Source of the DNA: Bog-473 sp963751335
Lineage (GTDB): Bacteria; Actinomycetota; Acidimicrobiia; Acidimicrobiales; RAAP-2
NCBI GenBank assembly: GCA_963751335.1
Contig: CAVVUB010000008.1
Location: 1,054,001-1,118,000, forward strand
Direction of reading: 5' to 3'
DNA length: 64,000 bases
Part shown: positions 1 to 7,565 of the stretch, one piece after another
Numbering within the stretch: position 1 is the first letter of the stretch
Layout: each line of letters begins with the position of its first letter
Program-made: the position numbers and the translations under genes
Notes under the pieces: model-generated
Database searches by the model: none
What the model was told of the DNA's origin: nothing
The model's input: only the letters and a program-made list of their open reading frames with translations

Positions 1-63
1 CTCCCGGCGGCCGTGCGAGCGCAGGCGCCCGAGCGCCACGAGAGAGGGACGTACCCAACGTGA
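1..63 (+). CDS. possible 3' tail of an upstream gene (partial)
   Basis: Frame 1 is open from the window edge to a TGA at 61-63 that overlaps the GTG start of the next gene (GTGA). This is the overlap style used throughout the window, so these bases may be the last 20 codons of an upstream co-transcribed gene. In other bacteria the Anbu gene often follows transglutaminase and ATP-grasp genes, but nothing in this short Arg-rich tail identifies the product. Confidence 0.3.
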   Translation, partial: LPAAVRAQAPERHERGTYPT

Positions 64-815
64 CCTACTGCCTGGCCCTCCGTCTCCACGAGGGCATGCT
101 CTTCCTGGCCGACACCCGCACCAACGCCGGCGTGGACGACGTGGGCACCTACCGCAAGATGCACGTGCTCGAGCCGGCGCCGGACCGACTCTTCGTCATC
201 GAGTCCGCCGGCAGCCTGGCCACGACCCAGCAGGTCCTGGACCGGATCGCCCACGACCTCGAAGCCGGCGACGCCGCGGAGAGCCTGGCCACCGTGAGCC
301 ACCTCTTCGAGGCGGCCCTCTACCTCGGACGCCTGGGCCGCGAAGTGGCGGCGTCGCACCACCAGGCGCTCAGCCAGGTCGGGGCGGACGGCACCGCCAC
401 CTTCATCCTGGGTGGCCACGTCGGGTCCGACCCACCCGACATCCTGCTCGTGTACCCCGAGGGCAACTACATCCGGGCGTCGGACGAGCGCCCCTTCCTC
501 CAGATCGGCGAGAGCAAGTACGGCAAGTTCATGCTGGAGCTGGCGGTGGAGGCCCATGTCGACCTCGTCACGGCGGCCAAGATCGCGCTCGGGTCCATGC
601 TGAGCACGGCGCGGGCCAACCTCTCGGTGGGTCCGCCCTACGACATCGGTTTCTATCTGAACGAGACCCGGGCGCTGAGCCAGTTCCGCATCGAGAGCGA
701 TTCGCCCCTGCTCGAGAAGTTGCGCCACGGCTGGGAGCAACACCTGCTGGCCGGCATCACGGGGCTGCCGCCCATCACCCAGGACGACCTGACCGACGTC
801 GACGAGCTGACGTAG
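60..815 (+). CDS. Anbu-type proteasome-like peptidase (COG3484)
   Basis: The 251-residue product is a predicted Ntn-hydrolase of the 20S-proteasome beta fold, the family called Anbu (ancestral beta subunit). It begins MTYCLALRLHEG and continues LADTRTNAGVDDV, FRKMH-like YRKMHVLE and SAGSLATTQQ, the conserved Anbu N-terminal blocks. The nucleophile is expected to be the Thr exposed as residue 2 after Met removal. The length is close to family norm (about 240-250). The start is GTG at 60, preceded by AGAGAGGGA at 41-49. Family members self-assemble into cytosolic rings of uncertain substrate. The usual partners (alpha-E, ATP-grasp, transglutaminase) would lie upstream, outside the window. Confidence 0.85.
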   Translation: MTYCLALRLHEGMLFLADTRTNAGVDDVGTYRKMHVLEPAPDRLFVIESAGSLATTQQVLDRIAHDLEAGDAAESLATVSHLFEAALYLGRLGREVAASHHQALSQVGADGTATFILGGHVGSDPPDILLVYPEGNYIRASDERPFLQIGESKYGKFMLELAVEAHVDLVTAAKIALGSMLSTARANLSVGPPYDIGFYLNETRALSQFRIESDSPLLEKLRHGWEQHLLAGITGLPPITQDDLTDVDELT

Positions 816-873
816 GCGCCACGATGGGCACGTGCCGGCCCGCAAAGCCGGTCGTCGGACAGGGAAGGCAACG

Positions 874-1920
874 ATGGAGAACGACGGCACGGGAATCGGT
901 CGGGGCGGCGGTGGTGGTGGCACCGTGCCCCCCAGGGTCTCGACCGGGAACCTGCCGGGCGACACCGCGGTCGCGGCTGCGGTGTCGGAGGGCTACGAGC
1001 GCTTTCGTCACGATGATTCGGGCACGGTGGCCGACTACATCCCTGGTCTGGCGAACGCCTCGCCCGACGCGTTCGGAGTCTGCGTCGCCGGCGTGCACGG
1101 TCGCTACGTCGCCATCGGTGACGCCGAGGTGCCCTTCACGATCCAGAGCATCTCGAAGGTCTTCGTCTTCGCCCTCGTGTGTGACGCGTTGGGTCACGAC
1201 GAGGCGAGGCGCAAGCTCGGGGTCAACAGCACGGGCCTGCCCTTCGACTCGGTGATGGGTATCGAGCTCAACGACGACCGCACCATGAATCCCATGGTCA
1301 ACGCGGGCGCGTTGGCCACGACCAGCCTGGTGCCGGGGGCGACGATGGAGGAGAAGTTCGGGCGAATCGTCGACATGTTGTCCTGCTTTGCCGGTCGGCG
1401 ACTCGTTCTCGACGAGGAGGTCTACGAGTCGGAGGCGGCCACCAACGATCGCAACCGGGGCATCGCCCACCTGCTGCACGGGTACGGGCGCCTCTACTGT
1501 GACCCCGAGCTGGTGACCGATCTCTACACGCGCCAGTGCTCGTTGCTCGTGACGGCACGCGACCTGGCCGTCATGGGCGCCACCCTGGCCGACGGCGGGG
1601 TCAACCCGCTGACGGGGGAGCGGGCCGTCGCTCCGGGCTGCTGCCGGCGGGTGCTGGCGGTCCTGGCCACCGCGGGGCTCTACGAACGGTCGGGTGACTG
1701 GCTCTACGACATCGGGCTGCCCGGCAAGAGCGGCGTCAGCGGCGGTCTGGTCACCGTCTCGCCGGGCAAAGGAGGGGTGGGGACCTATTCGCCGCCGCTC
1801 GACGAGGCCGGCAACAGCGTGCGCGGCCAGCGCATCACCACCTACCTGTCCGAACATCTCGGACTCAACCTCTTCGCGTCGAAACCTCTGACCGAGGCCC
1901 CCGACCCACCAGCCTCGTAG
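874..1920 (+). CDS. glsA: glutaminase A
   Basis: The product (about 348 residues) hydrolyses L-glutamine to glutamate and ammonia in the cytosol. It belongs to the serine-dependent beta-lactamase-like glutaminase family. Visible motifs are the catalytic S-x-x-K in TIQSISKVF, the block NPMVNAGAL, and the C-terminal GLPGKSGVSGG. ATG 874 is chosen over the in-frame ATG at 832 because AGGGAAGG lies at 861-868 directly before it, and the extra 14 residues are not family-like. Residues 5-18 form a Gly-rich stretch. The gene lies 58 bp after the Anbu gene and ends before a strong hairpin, so it may be the last gene of that unit. Confidence 0.9.
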   Translation: MENDGTGIGRGGGGGGTVPPRVSTGNLPGDTAVAAAVSEGYERFRHDDSGTVADYIPGLANASPDAFGVCVAGVHGRYVAIGDAEVPFTIQSISKVFVFALVCDALGHDEARRKLGVNSTGLPFDSVMGIELNDDRTMNPMVNAGALATTSLVPGATMEEKFGRIVDMLSCFAGRRLVLDEEVYESEAATNDRNRGIAHLLHGYGRLYCDPELVTDLYTRQCSLLVTARDLAVMGATLADGGVNPLTGERAVAPGCCRRVLAVLATAGLYERSGDWLYDIGLPGKSGVSGGLVTVSPGKGGVGTYSPPLDEAGNSVRGQRITTYLSEHLGLNLFASKPLTEAPDPPAS

Positions 1921-1936
1921 GCCTCCCCGCTTCATC

Positions 1937-1971
1937 GGCCGCGCCGTCGCAGTCCCCGGGACGGCGCGGCC
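1937..1971 (+). terminator. strong hairpin after glsA
   Basis: A perfect 12-bp inverted repeat (GGCCGCGCCGTC at 1937-1948 and GACGGCGCGGCC at 1960-1971) with an 11-base loop lies 16 bp after the glsA stop. No T-run follows, which is common for high-GC actinobacterial terminators. Confidence 0.65.
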
Positions 1972-2018
1972 CCCGCACCTGGGTTGCGGGGTCGTCTCGC
2001 GCTCCCCCGCTCGAGGGG

Positions 2019-2053
2019 TTGACATCCGAACTGTACAAGTAGATACTTGTACA
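2019..2053 (+). promoter_or_regulatory. sigma-A-type promoter with an overlapping palindromic operator (ArsR)
   Basis: A consensus -35 TTGACA lies at 2019-2024 and, 17 bp on, GATACT at 2042-2047 serves as -10. Over the -10 lies a perfect inverted repeat, TGTACAAGT (2032-2040), AGAT, ACTTGTACA (2045-2053). A protein bound here would block the promoter. The ArsR-family repressor encoded second in the operon is the obvious candidate, making this an autoregulated unit. The promoter drives 2093-3381. Confidence 0.75.
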
Positions 2054-2092
2054 ATGAATCACTTGTTAATGTCCACGAAAGGAAAACAAACC

Positions 2093-2542
2093 ATGTCCAC
2101 GATGCAGACCAAGACACAGACCAGGGACTTCGAGTCCGCCAAGACCTTCGAGGCCGCGCCCGACACCGTGCTCGCCGCCCTCACGACGGATGAGGCCATT
2201 TCGGCCTGGTGGGGAGTCACGGTGGGGACCCCGGCCCGGGGTCAGCGCTTCGAGGTCGGGTTCGGCAGCGAGAAGGGGATCGAGATGGAGGCCGTGGCGG
2301 ACGGTCCGAGTGTGGTCGAGTGGTATGTCCATGCATCGCCGTTCACCCCCGAATGGCACGGCACGACGGTCGTGTTCGAGTTGAGCCCGGCCGGCGAAGG
2401 GACAGAGCTGCGCTTCGCCCACAGGGGCCTCACCCCGCAACTCGAGTGCTTCGACATGTGCCACGAAGGCTGGACGCACTACCTGGCCAGCCTGGTGGAC
2501 TACGTCGACCGGGGCGAAGGCGAGCCGTACCGCGGCCAGTGA
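2093..2542 (+). CDS. SRPBCC (AHSA1/START-like) domain protein
   Basis: This 149-residue protein has the ligand-binding SRPBCC fold of the Aha1/CalC group: residues about 10-140 include the usual first strand (FESAKTFEAAPDTVLAAL) and the Trp pair in AISAWWGV, and end in the long C-terminal helix (CHEGWTHYLASLVDYV). ATG 2093 is preferred because GAAAGGAA lies at 2077-2084; an in-frame ATG at 2054 sits immediately after the operator and lacks an RBS. It is the first gene of a three-gene unit with an ArsR repressor and a second SRPBCC protein. Such pairs are common in actinobacteria; ligands are usually unknown. Confidence 0.8.
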   Translation: MSTMQTKTQTRDFESAKTFEAAPDTVLAALTTDEAISAWWGVTVGTPARGQRFEVGFGSEKGIEMEAVADGPSVVEWYVHASPFTPEWHGTTVVFELSPAGEGTELRFAHRGLTPQLECFDMCHEGWTHYLASLVDYVDRGEGEPYRGQ

Positions 2543-2581
2543 GAGGACGGCGTCGCGGGGTTCCACGAGAATGGGACCGTG

Positions 2582-2947
2582 ATGCCGGCGCCCGAGGAAC
2601 CGGAGAGCCCCGCAGGACCCGACGCGGTCCTGCGGGCGCTCGCGGATCCGCATCGCCGCCAGATCATCCGGCTCGTCCGCGAAGGTGAGCTGCCCGCTGG
2701 GCAGATCGCCACCCACTTCGCGCTCACCCAGCAGGCGGTCAGCCAACATCTGACCGTCCTCAAGCGCGCCGGCCTGCTCGAGGAGCGGCGCGACGGCACC
2801 CGCCGGTTGTACCGCTTCCGCGGGCAGTCGCTCGAGCCGGTGCGCGCGCTGCTCGAAGAGTTCTGGCCCGACGCCCTGGCCCGTCTCAAGCAGGCCGTCG
2901 AGCGCGACCACCCACACGGTGACGGCCAACAGCGAGGAACGACATGA
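2582..2947 (+). CDS. ArsR-family transcriptional regulator
   Basis: The product (about 121 residues) is a winged helix-turn-helix repressor. The core LRALADPHRRQIIRL, the recognition helix QQAVSQHLTVLKRAG and the wing LEERRDGTRRLYRF are typical. It has no Cys-x-Cys metal-binding motif, so it belongs with the non-metal ArsR proteins that accompany SRPBCC genes. A GTG directly before the ATG (2579) could also start it. The stop overlaps the next gene's ATG by 4 bp (ATGA, 2944-2947), so translation is probably coupled. It probably binds the palindrome at 2032-2053 and represses its own operon; this is inferred from position. Confidence 0.85.
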   Translation: MPAPEEPESPAGPDAVLRALADPHRRQIIRLVREGELPAGQIATHFALTQQAVSQHLTVLKRAGLLEERRDGTRRLYRFRGQSLEPVRALLEEFWPDALARLKQAVERDHPHGDGQQRGTT

Positions 2948-3381
2948 CCACACCAGCCACACCAGCCATGCCCACGACGCCCGTCAGCGCCAGCGTGCGT
3001 ATCGCCGCCCCGCCGGACGTCGTCTTTCCGTATTTCACCGATCCGGTCCTGATCACGAAGTGGATCGCCCAGTCGGCCGACCTCGAGGCCCGGCCCGGTG
3101 GCCTCTTTCACATCGTGGTGGAAGGGAACCCGGCCACCGGAACCTTCGTCGAGGTGGACCCGCCGCAGCGCGTCGTCTTCACCTGGGGCATCGACGGGAA
3201 CGAGCACCTGCCCCCGGGCACCAGCACGGTCGAGGTGGTCCTGGTTCCCGAGGGAGACGAGACCGTCGTCACCCTGACCCACCGGGACCTGCCCGAGGAC
3301 TTCACACGCTCGCACCAGTCGGGGTGGAGCGAGTTCCTGGGTCAACTGGTCACGGTGGCGGCCGGTGGCACTCGGGCCTGA
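2944..3381 (+). CDS. SRPBCC (AHSA1-like) domain protein
   Basis: The 145-residue product has the SRPBCC fold over residues about 14-142: ASVRIAAPPDVVFPYFTDP, then ITKWIAQSADLEARPGG, and a final helix HQSGWSEFLGQL. It is only distantly like the first SRPBCC protein of the operon, so the two probably handle different ligands or form a heteromer; this is inference. GAGGAAC lies at 2933-2939 before the ATG, and the start overlaps the ArsR stop by 4 bp. Confidence 0.8.
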   Translation: MTTPATPAMPTTPVSASVRIAAPPDVVFPYFTDPVLITKWIAQSADLEARPGGLFHIVVEGNPATGTFVEVDPPQRVVFTWGIDGNEHLPPGTSTVEVVLVPEGDETVVTLTHRDLPEDFTRSHQSGWSEFLGQLVTVAAGGTRA

Positions 3382-3384
3382 AGC

Positions 3385-3474
3385 GCGGGCTGTGGTCCGG
3401 CGGGCTGTGGTCCGGCGGGCTGTGGTCCGGCGGGCTGTGGTCCGGCGGGTTGCGGTCCGGCGGGTTGCGGTCCG
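3385..3474 (+). repeat. 15-bp tandem repeat, six units
   Basis: Six head-to-tail copies of GCGGGCTGTGGTCCG fill 3385-3474; the last two carry two shared changes (GCGGGTTGCGGTCCG). The array lies between the SRPBCC operon and the KstR-like box before chsE2. The unit length is a multiple of three and the array is open in all forward frames, but no start or family match supports a protein. Confidence 0.9.
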
Positions 3475-3532
3475 GCCGCCGGGAGAAATGGACGAGGACT
3501 CCGGCGGCGGCCTGCCCAGGGCAGCTCGAAAA

Positions 3533-3546
3533 GAGAACGTGTTACA
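3533..3546 (+). promoter_or_regulatory. KstR-like operator before the steroid operon
   Basis: GAGAACGTGTTACA matches the actinobacterial KstR motif TnnAACnnGTTnnA at every fixed base except the first. It lies 65 bp before the ATG of the first gene of the igr-like operon. KstR is the TetR-family repressor of cholesterol catabolism in mycobacteria and rhodococci. That a KstR homologue acts here is inferred from motif and position. Confidence 0.55.
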
Positions 3547-3610
3547 GTTTTTGGCGGAGGGCGGCCTTGACGCGCAGGGACCGCCGAAAGGTGCGCGAGG
3601 CTGCCCCACG

Positions 3611-4789
3611 ATGTTTCTCGAAGAGAGTCCTGACCAGCGGCAACTGCGTAGCGAATTGCGCCGCTACTTCCAGGAGCTGTTGACCGACGAGGTGCGGTCC
3701 GGTCTGGTCGAGGACGGTGAGGGGGGCGATGCCTGGCGTGAGGTGGTCGGCCGGATCGGCAAGGACGGCTGGCTCGGCATCGGGTGGCCGACCGAGTTCG
3801 GCGGCCAGGGCCGCCCGGCCACCGATCAGTTCATCTTCTTCGACGAGACGCGGCGCGCCGGTGCGCCGTTCCCCTTCGTCACCATCAACACGGTCGGCCC
3901 GACCATCATGCGCTACGGCACCGACGAGCAGAAGTCGTTCTTCCTCCCCAAGATCCTCGTCGGCGAACTCAACTTCGCCATCGGCTACACCGAGCCCGAG
4001 GCGGGCACCGACCTCGCCTCGCTGCGCACCCGGGCCAGGCGCGACGGCGACGAGTACGTCGTCAACGGCGCCAAGATCTTCACCTCCGGGGCCGACGCGG
4101 CGGACTACGTGTGGCTGGCCGTGCGAACCGACCCCGACGTGCCCAAGCACAAAGGCATCTCCATCTTGTGTGTGCCGACGTCGTCGCCCGGATTCGAATG
4201 GTCCATCATCAACACGGTGGGCGGCCTGACCACGACGCAGACCTTCTACGACAACGTGCACGTGCCGGTGGCCAACCGGGTGGGCGACGAGAACGAGGGC
4301 TGGCGCATGATCACCACGCAGCTCAACCACGAGCGGGTCGGGCTGGCCGCGTGGTCGGGGCTCTCCATCTCGCTCTACGAGGACGTCGTGCGCTGGGCCG
4401 CGACGCAGCAGACCGACGACGGGCGCACGCTCATCGAGCAGGGCTGGGTGCAGATGGACCTGGCCAGGTGCAAGGCCGAGCTCGATGCGATGTGGCTCCT
4501 CAATTGGCGCATGGCCGTCCACGTGGCCGACGGCGAGCTGACGGCGGCCGAGTCGTCGTCGATCAAGGTCTTCGGCACGGAGCGCACGCTCGACGTCTTC
4601 CGACTGCTGGCCGGGATCATCGGGGCGGCGGGCTACCTCACGCCGGGCTCGCCGGGCGCGTTGTTGCGTGGGCGTATCGAGTCGTCGCAACGCCAGGCCC
4701 AGATCAACACGTTCGGGGGCGGGGTCAACGAGGTGCAACGCGAGATCGTGGCCACGGCGGGGTTGGGCATGACGCGGGGTTCTCGGTGA
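3611..4789 (+). CDS. chsE2: acyl-CoA dehydrogenase, ChsE2/FadE29-like
   Basis: The 392-residue flavoprotein is a full-length acyl-CoA dehydrogenase: an N-terminal helical domain, the middle beta domain with YTEPEAGTDLASLRTRA (FAD/substrate contacts), and a C-terminal helical domain ending INTFGGGVNEVQREIVA. In mycobacteria ChsE1 and ChsE2 form an alpha2-beta2 enzyme that desaturates the three-carbon steroid C-17 side-chain CoA ester. The long subunit here resembles FadE29 in length and order. ATG 3611 is used because the upstream in-frame codons only read through the repeat. The stop overlaps the next start (GTGA). Assignment rests on the five-gene context and protein style, not on an alignment. 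Confidence 0.8.
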   Translation: MFLEESPDQRQLRSELRRYFQELLTDEVRSGLVEDGEGGDAWREVVGRIGKDGWLGIGWPTEFGGQGRPATDQFIFFDETRRAGAPFPFVTINTVGPTIMRYGTDEQKSFFLPKILVGELNFAIGYTEPEAGTDLASLRTRARRDGDEYVVNGAKIFTSGADAADYVWLAVRTDPDVPKHKGISILCVPTSSPGFEWSIINTVGGLTTTQTFYDNVHVPVANRVGDENEGWRMITTQLNHERVGLAAWSGLSISLYEDVVRWAATQQTDDGRTLIEQGWVQMDLARCKAELDAMWLLNWRMAVHVADGELTAAESSSIKVFGTERTLDVFRLLAGIIGAAGYLTPGSPGALLRGRIESSQRQAQINTFGGGVNEVQREIVATAGLGMTRGSR

Positions 4790-5904
4790 GCGCGGCGTCT
4801 GCCGGAGCCGGGGCTGGGGCCGGAGCCGGGGCCGGGGCGAGCGGGCGCCTCGAGGAGCTGGCCGCGTTGCCGGACCACTCCGCCGAGCTGGCGGCATTGG
4901 TCGGGCAGGTGTCGGGTAAGCCGAACCTTTCGTGGGACGCCGTCAACGTGCCGATGATCCGGCACTGGGTCGAGGCCATGGGCGACGAGAACCCGGTGTA
5001 CCTGTCGGACCAGGCGGCCCGGGAGGCCGGGTACGACCAGCTGATCGCCCCGCCGTCGATGCTCCAGGCCTGGATCATGCGAGGGCTGAAGGTCTCCAAC
5101 GACATCGAGGCGGCCCGGGCGGCCGGGGAGTCCCAGGGCGACGGCCCGAACGAGCGCATGATGGCGCTGGTCGATGACGAGGGGCTGACCTCGGTGGTGG
5201 CCACCAATTGCGAGCAGACCTACATCCGGCCACTCGTGGTGGGGGACCGCATGCTGGTGCAGTCGGTGATCGAGGCGATCAGCGATCCCAAGCGGACGGG
5301 ACTGGGCACGGGACGCTTCATCACGACGCGGTTGGACTTCGTGGCCGTGCCCGAGACGTCGATGCCGGCCGGGGAGGCCGACGCGCTGAGCGATGCTGCG
5401 GTGCAGGGGCTCTACGACGCCGGTGAGCCGGTGGCGACCATGCACTTCCGCATCCTCAAGTTCCTGCCCCCGGTGAGGCAGGCGGTGCGTCCGGCCCGGC
5501 CGCACCCGGCGTTGACCCAGGACAACGCCTTCTGGTTCGAGGGCGCGCAGGCCCACCGGCTGCTCATCCAGCACTGCCTGTCGTGCGGGACGCTGCGCCA
5601 TCCGCCGCTGCCGGCGTGCGCAGTCTGCGGCTCGCTCGAGTGGGACGTGGTCGAGTCGTCGGGGAAGGGGACGCTGTACTCCTACGTGGTGGTGCACTAT
5701 CCGCAGGTGCCCTCGTTCGAGTACCCGCTGCCCATCGGGCTGGTGGAGCTCGAGGAGGGGACCCGGGTCGTGGCCAACCTGGGCGGCCTGGAGCGTGACG
5801 ACATCGAGATCGGGATGGCCTTGCAGGCCGAGTTCGTGGACTTCGACGAGGACCTGTCGTTGCCGGTGTTCGTTCCGGCGCTGCCGGCCGGGAGAGGGGC
5901 CTGA
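4786..5904 (+). CDS. chsH2: ChsH2-like fused MaoC-type hydratase / DUF35 protein
   Basis: The 372-residue product joins a MaoC-like hot-dog domain (about 25-200, with VPMIRHWVEAMGDENPVY) to a DUF35 domain with a zinc ribbon (Cys264, Cys267, Cys278, Cys281) and an OB fold (about 285-365). This is the layout of mycobacterial ChsH2, which pairs with ChsH1 to hydrate the steroid enoyl-CoA and whose DUF35 part is needed by the aldolase Ltp2. Both partners are encoded here. GTG 4786 overlaps the preceding stop. Residues 5-19 are an Ala-Gly run encoded by a hexanucleotide repeat and are absent from known ChsH2 proteins as far as I recall. Confidence 0.85.
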   Translation: MSAASAGAGAGAGAGAGASGRLEELAALPDHSAELAALVGQVSGKPNLSWDAVNVPMIRHWVEAMGDENPVYLSDQAAREAGYDQLIAPPSMLQAWIMRGLKVSNDIEAARAAGESQGDGPNERMMALVDDEGLTSVVATNCEQTYIRPLVVGDRMLVQSVIEAISDPKRTGLGTGRFITTRLDFVAVPETSMPAGEADALSDAAVQGLYDAGEPVATMHFRILKFLPPVRQAVRPARPHPALTQDNAFWFEGAQAHRLLIQHCLSCGTLRHPPLPACAVCGSLEWDVVESSGKGTLYSYVVVHYPQVPSFEYPLPIGLVELEEGTRVVANLGGLERDDIEIGMALQAEFVDFDEDLSLPVFVPALPAGRGA

Positions 5905-5909
5905 TCCCG

Positions 5910-7056
5910 ATGGATTTCGCATTGACCGACGAGCAGCGTGCCGTCTCGGAGGCGGCCTCGGGCGTGTTCTCGGGCGGCCTGGCCGATCCCGAGCGCATCG
6001 CGATGGTGGAGTGCACCGAGGAGCGTTTCGACCGCGAGCTGTGGCGGGCGCTGGCGGCGGCGGACCTGCTCGGCCTGTCGGTGCCCGAGGAGCAAGGCGG
6101 CGGAGGCTTCGGGCTGATGGAACTGTGCCTGTTGCTCGAGGCGCAGGGAAACGTGGTCGCTCCGCGTCCCGCTGTGGCCGACGCTGGTCCTGGGGGCGCT
6201 GCCCCTGGCCCACTTCGGGTCCGTGGCGCAAAAGGAGGCCTGGTTGCCCGGGGTGGCGGCGGGTGACGTCGTGCTGACGGGAGCACTGACCGGAAGCGCG
6301 CTGAGCCCGACCTCTTCGCCGGCCGTGCGGGCCGAGCCTGACGGGGGCGACGGTCACTGGGTGCTCGAGGGCATCGAGCTGGCGGTGCCCCAGGCGCACG
6401 TGGCCGAGCGGATCGTCGTGCCCGCCGTGACCGATGAGGGCGCGGTCGTCCTGACCTTGGTCGATCCGAAGGCGGCGGGGGTGACGCTCGAGCGGGCCGT
6501 GACCACCAACCGCGAGATCCATCCCCATCTGCGCCTCTCGGGCGTGCGGGTCGGTGCGGGTGACGTGCTGGTCGGTCCCGACCTCGGTCGCTCGGCACTC
6601 GAATTCGTGTTGAGCGCCTCGACCATTGCGTTGTGCGCCCTCCAGGTCGGGGTGTGCGAGTCGGCCCTGCACCAGACCGCCGCCTACCTGAACGGCCGCA
6701 ACCAGTTCGGCCGGCCGCTGGCCACCTTTCAGGGGACCATGCTGCGGGCGGCCGATGCGGCGATCGACATCGAGGCCATGCGGGTCACGTGGCAGAACGC
6801 GGCCTGGCGCTTCGACACCGGACGCGACGCCGCCGACGCGGCGCGGGTGGCCAAGTGGCAAGCGGGGGAGCGGGGCCAGCGCTCGGTCCACGCCACCCAG
6901 CACCTCCATGGTGGGATGGGGGCCGATATCACGTACCCGATCCACCGCTACTTCCTTTGGGGCAAGCAGATCGAGCTGCTTCTCGGGGGCCCGAGCCTGC
7001 AGCTGTCCAAGCTCGGGGCGTCCATTGCCGAGCAGGCGCTGGCGGGTGCGTCGTGA
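5910..7056 (+). CDS. chsE1: acyl-CoA dehydrogenase, ChsE1/FadE28-like (frameshifted)
   Basis: Two frames together give one acyl-CoA dehydrogenase of about 381 residues. The first (from ATG 5910, MDFALTDEQRAVSEAAS) runs to GNVVAP; the family sequence then continues in the +1 frame as VPLWPTLVLGALPLAHFG and on to LGASIAEQALAG. One extra base near 6163-6167 accounts for the shift. The C-terminal part keeps NRNQFGRPLATFQGT-like and HGGMG blocks. The gene sits in an overlapping operon (next start GTGA at 7053) with all partners intact, so a sequencing error is more likely than decay. It would be the second subunit of the ChsE1-ChsE2 dehydrogenase. Confidence 0.8.
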
Positions 7057-7565
7057 CGGCGACTCCGACTCCGGCTTCGTCTGCGACTCCGTCTCCGACC
7101 GCGGTCTCGGCGGGACCGACCTACGAGGACGTGGCCGTGGGCGACGCGCTGCCCACGCTGGTCCTTCCGATCACGCGCACGCTGGTCGTGTCGGGCGCCA
7201 TCGCCAGTCGCGACTACCAGGACGTGCACCATGACCAGGTGCTGGCCCAGTCCAGGGGCTCCAAGGACATCTTCATGAACATCCTGACCACCAACGGGCT
7301 GGTGGGTCGCTACATCACGGACTGGTCGGGGCCGCGCAGCCGCTTGGCCTCGATCAACATCCGCCTGGGCGCGCCCAATCACCCCGACGGCACCATGACG
7401 TTGACCGGATCGGTCACCGAGAAGGGTCCGCTCAGCGACGACGGCACGTCCGGCGCGGTCACCGTCAGCATCCGGGGCGCCAACGACCTGGGCGACCACG
7501 TCACGGGCACCGTCGTGGTCATGCTGCCGCTCGGTTCGGGGCCCGGCGTGAAGGCGAAGTCGTGA
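7053..7565 (+). CDS. chsH1: MaoC-like dehydratase, ChsH1-like
   Basis: The 170-residue product has a single hot-dog MaoC domain with the hydratase signature around SRDYQDVHHDQVLAQ (the Asp/His pair of the R-hydratase motif). It is the size of mycobacterial ChsH1, the small subunit that joins ChsH2 to add water to the 17-side-chain enoyl-CoA of steroids. About 20 Thr/Ser/Pro-rich residues precede the domain. GTG 7053 overlaps the chsE1 stop, and its own stop overlaps the ltp2 start (GTGA at 7562). Confidence 0.8.
   Translation: MTATPTPASSATPSPTAVSAGPTYEDVAVGDALPTLVLPITRTLVVSGAIASRDYQDVHHDQVLAQSRGSKDIFMNILTTNGLVGRYITDWSGPRSRLASINIRLGAPNHPDGTMTLTGSVTEKGPLSDDGTSGAVTVSIRGANDLGDHVTGTVVVMLPLGSGPGVKAKS

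Noticed and set aside
775..2025. Long minus-strand open frame of 416 codons over glsA
   Set aside because: It is antisense to a well-supported glutaminase gene, is Arg/Gly/Pro-rich and has no family features; such mirror frames are normal in high-GC DNA.
3385..3474. Tandem array considered as a CRISPR
   Set aside because: Units are contiguous with no spacers and no cas genes lie near; the same holds for the arrays at 24421 and 31039.
4633..6945. Minus-strand open frame of 770 codons over the chs operon
   Set aside because: It is antisense to three recognisable enzymes and has the His/Arg/Gly-rich composition of a frame shadow.
5910..7056. Programmed frameshift in chsE1
   Set aside because: No slippery heptamer or downstream pseudoknot signal stands out, and other genes in the window show similar single-base breaks.
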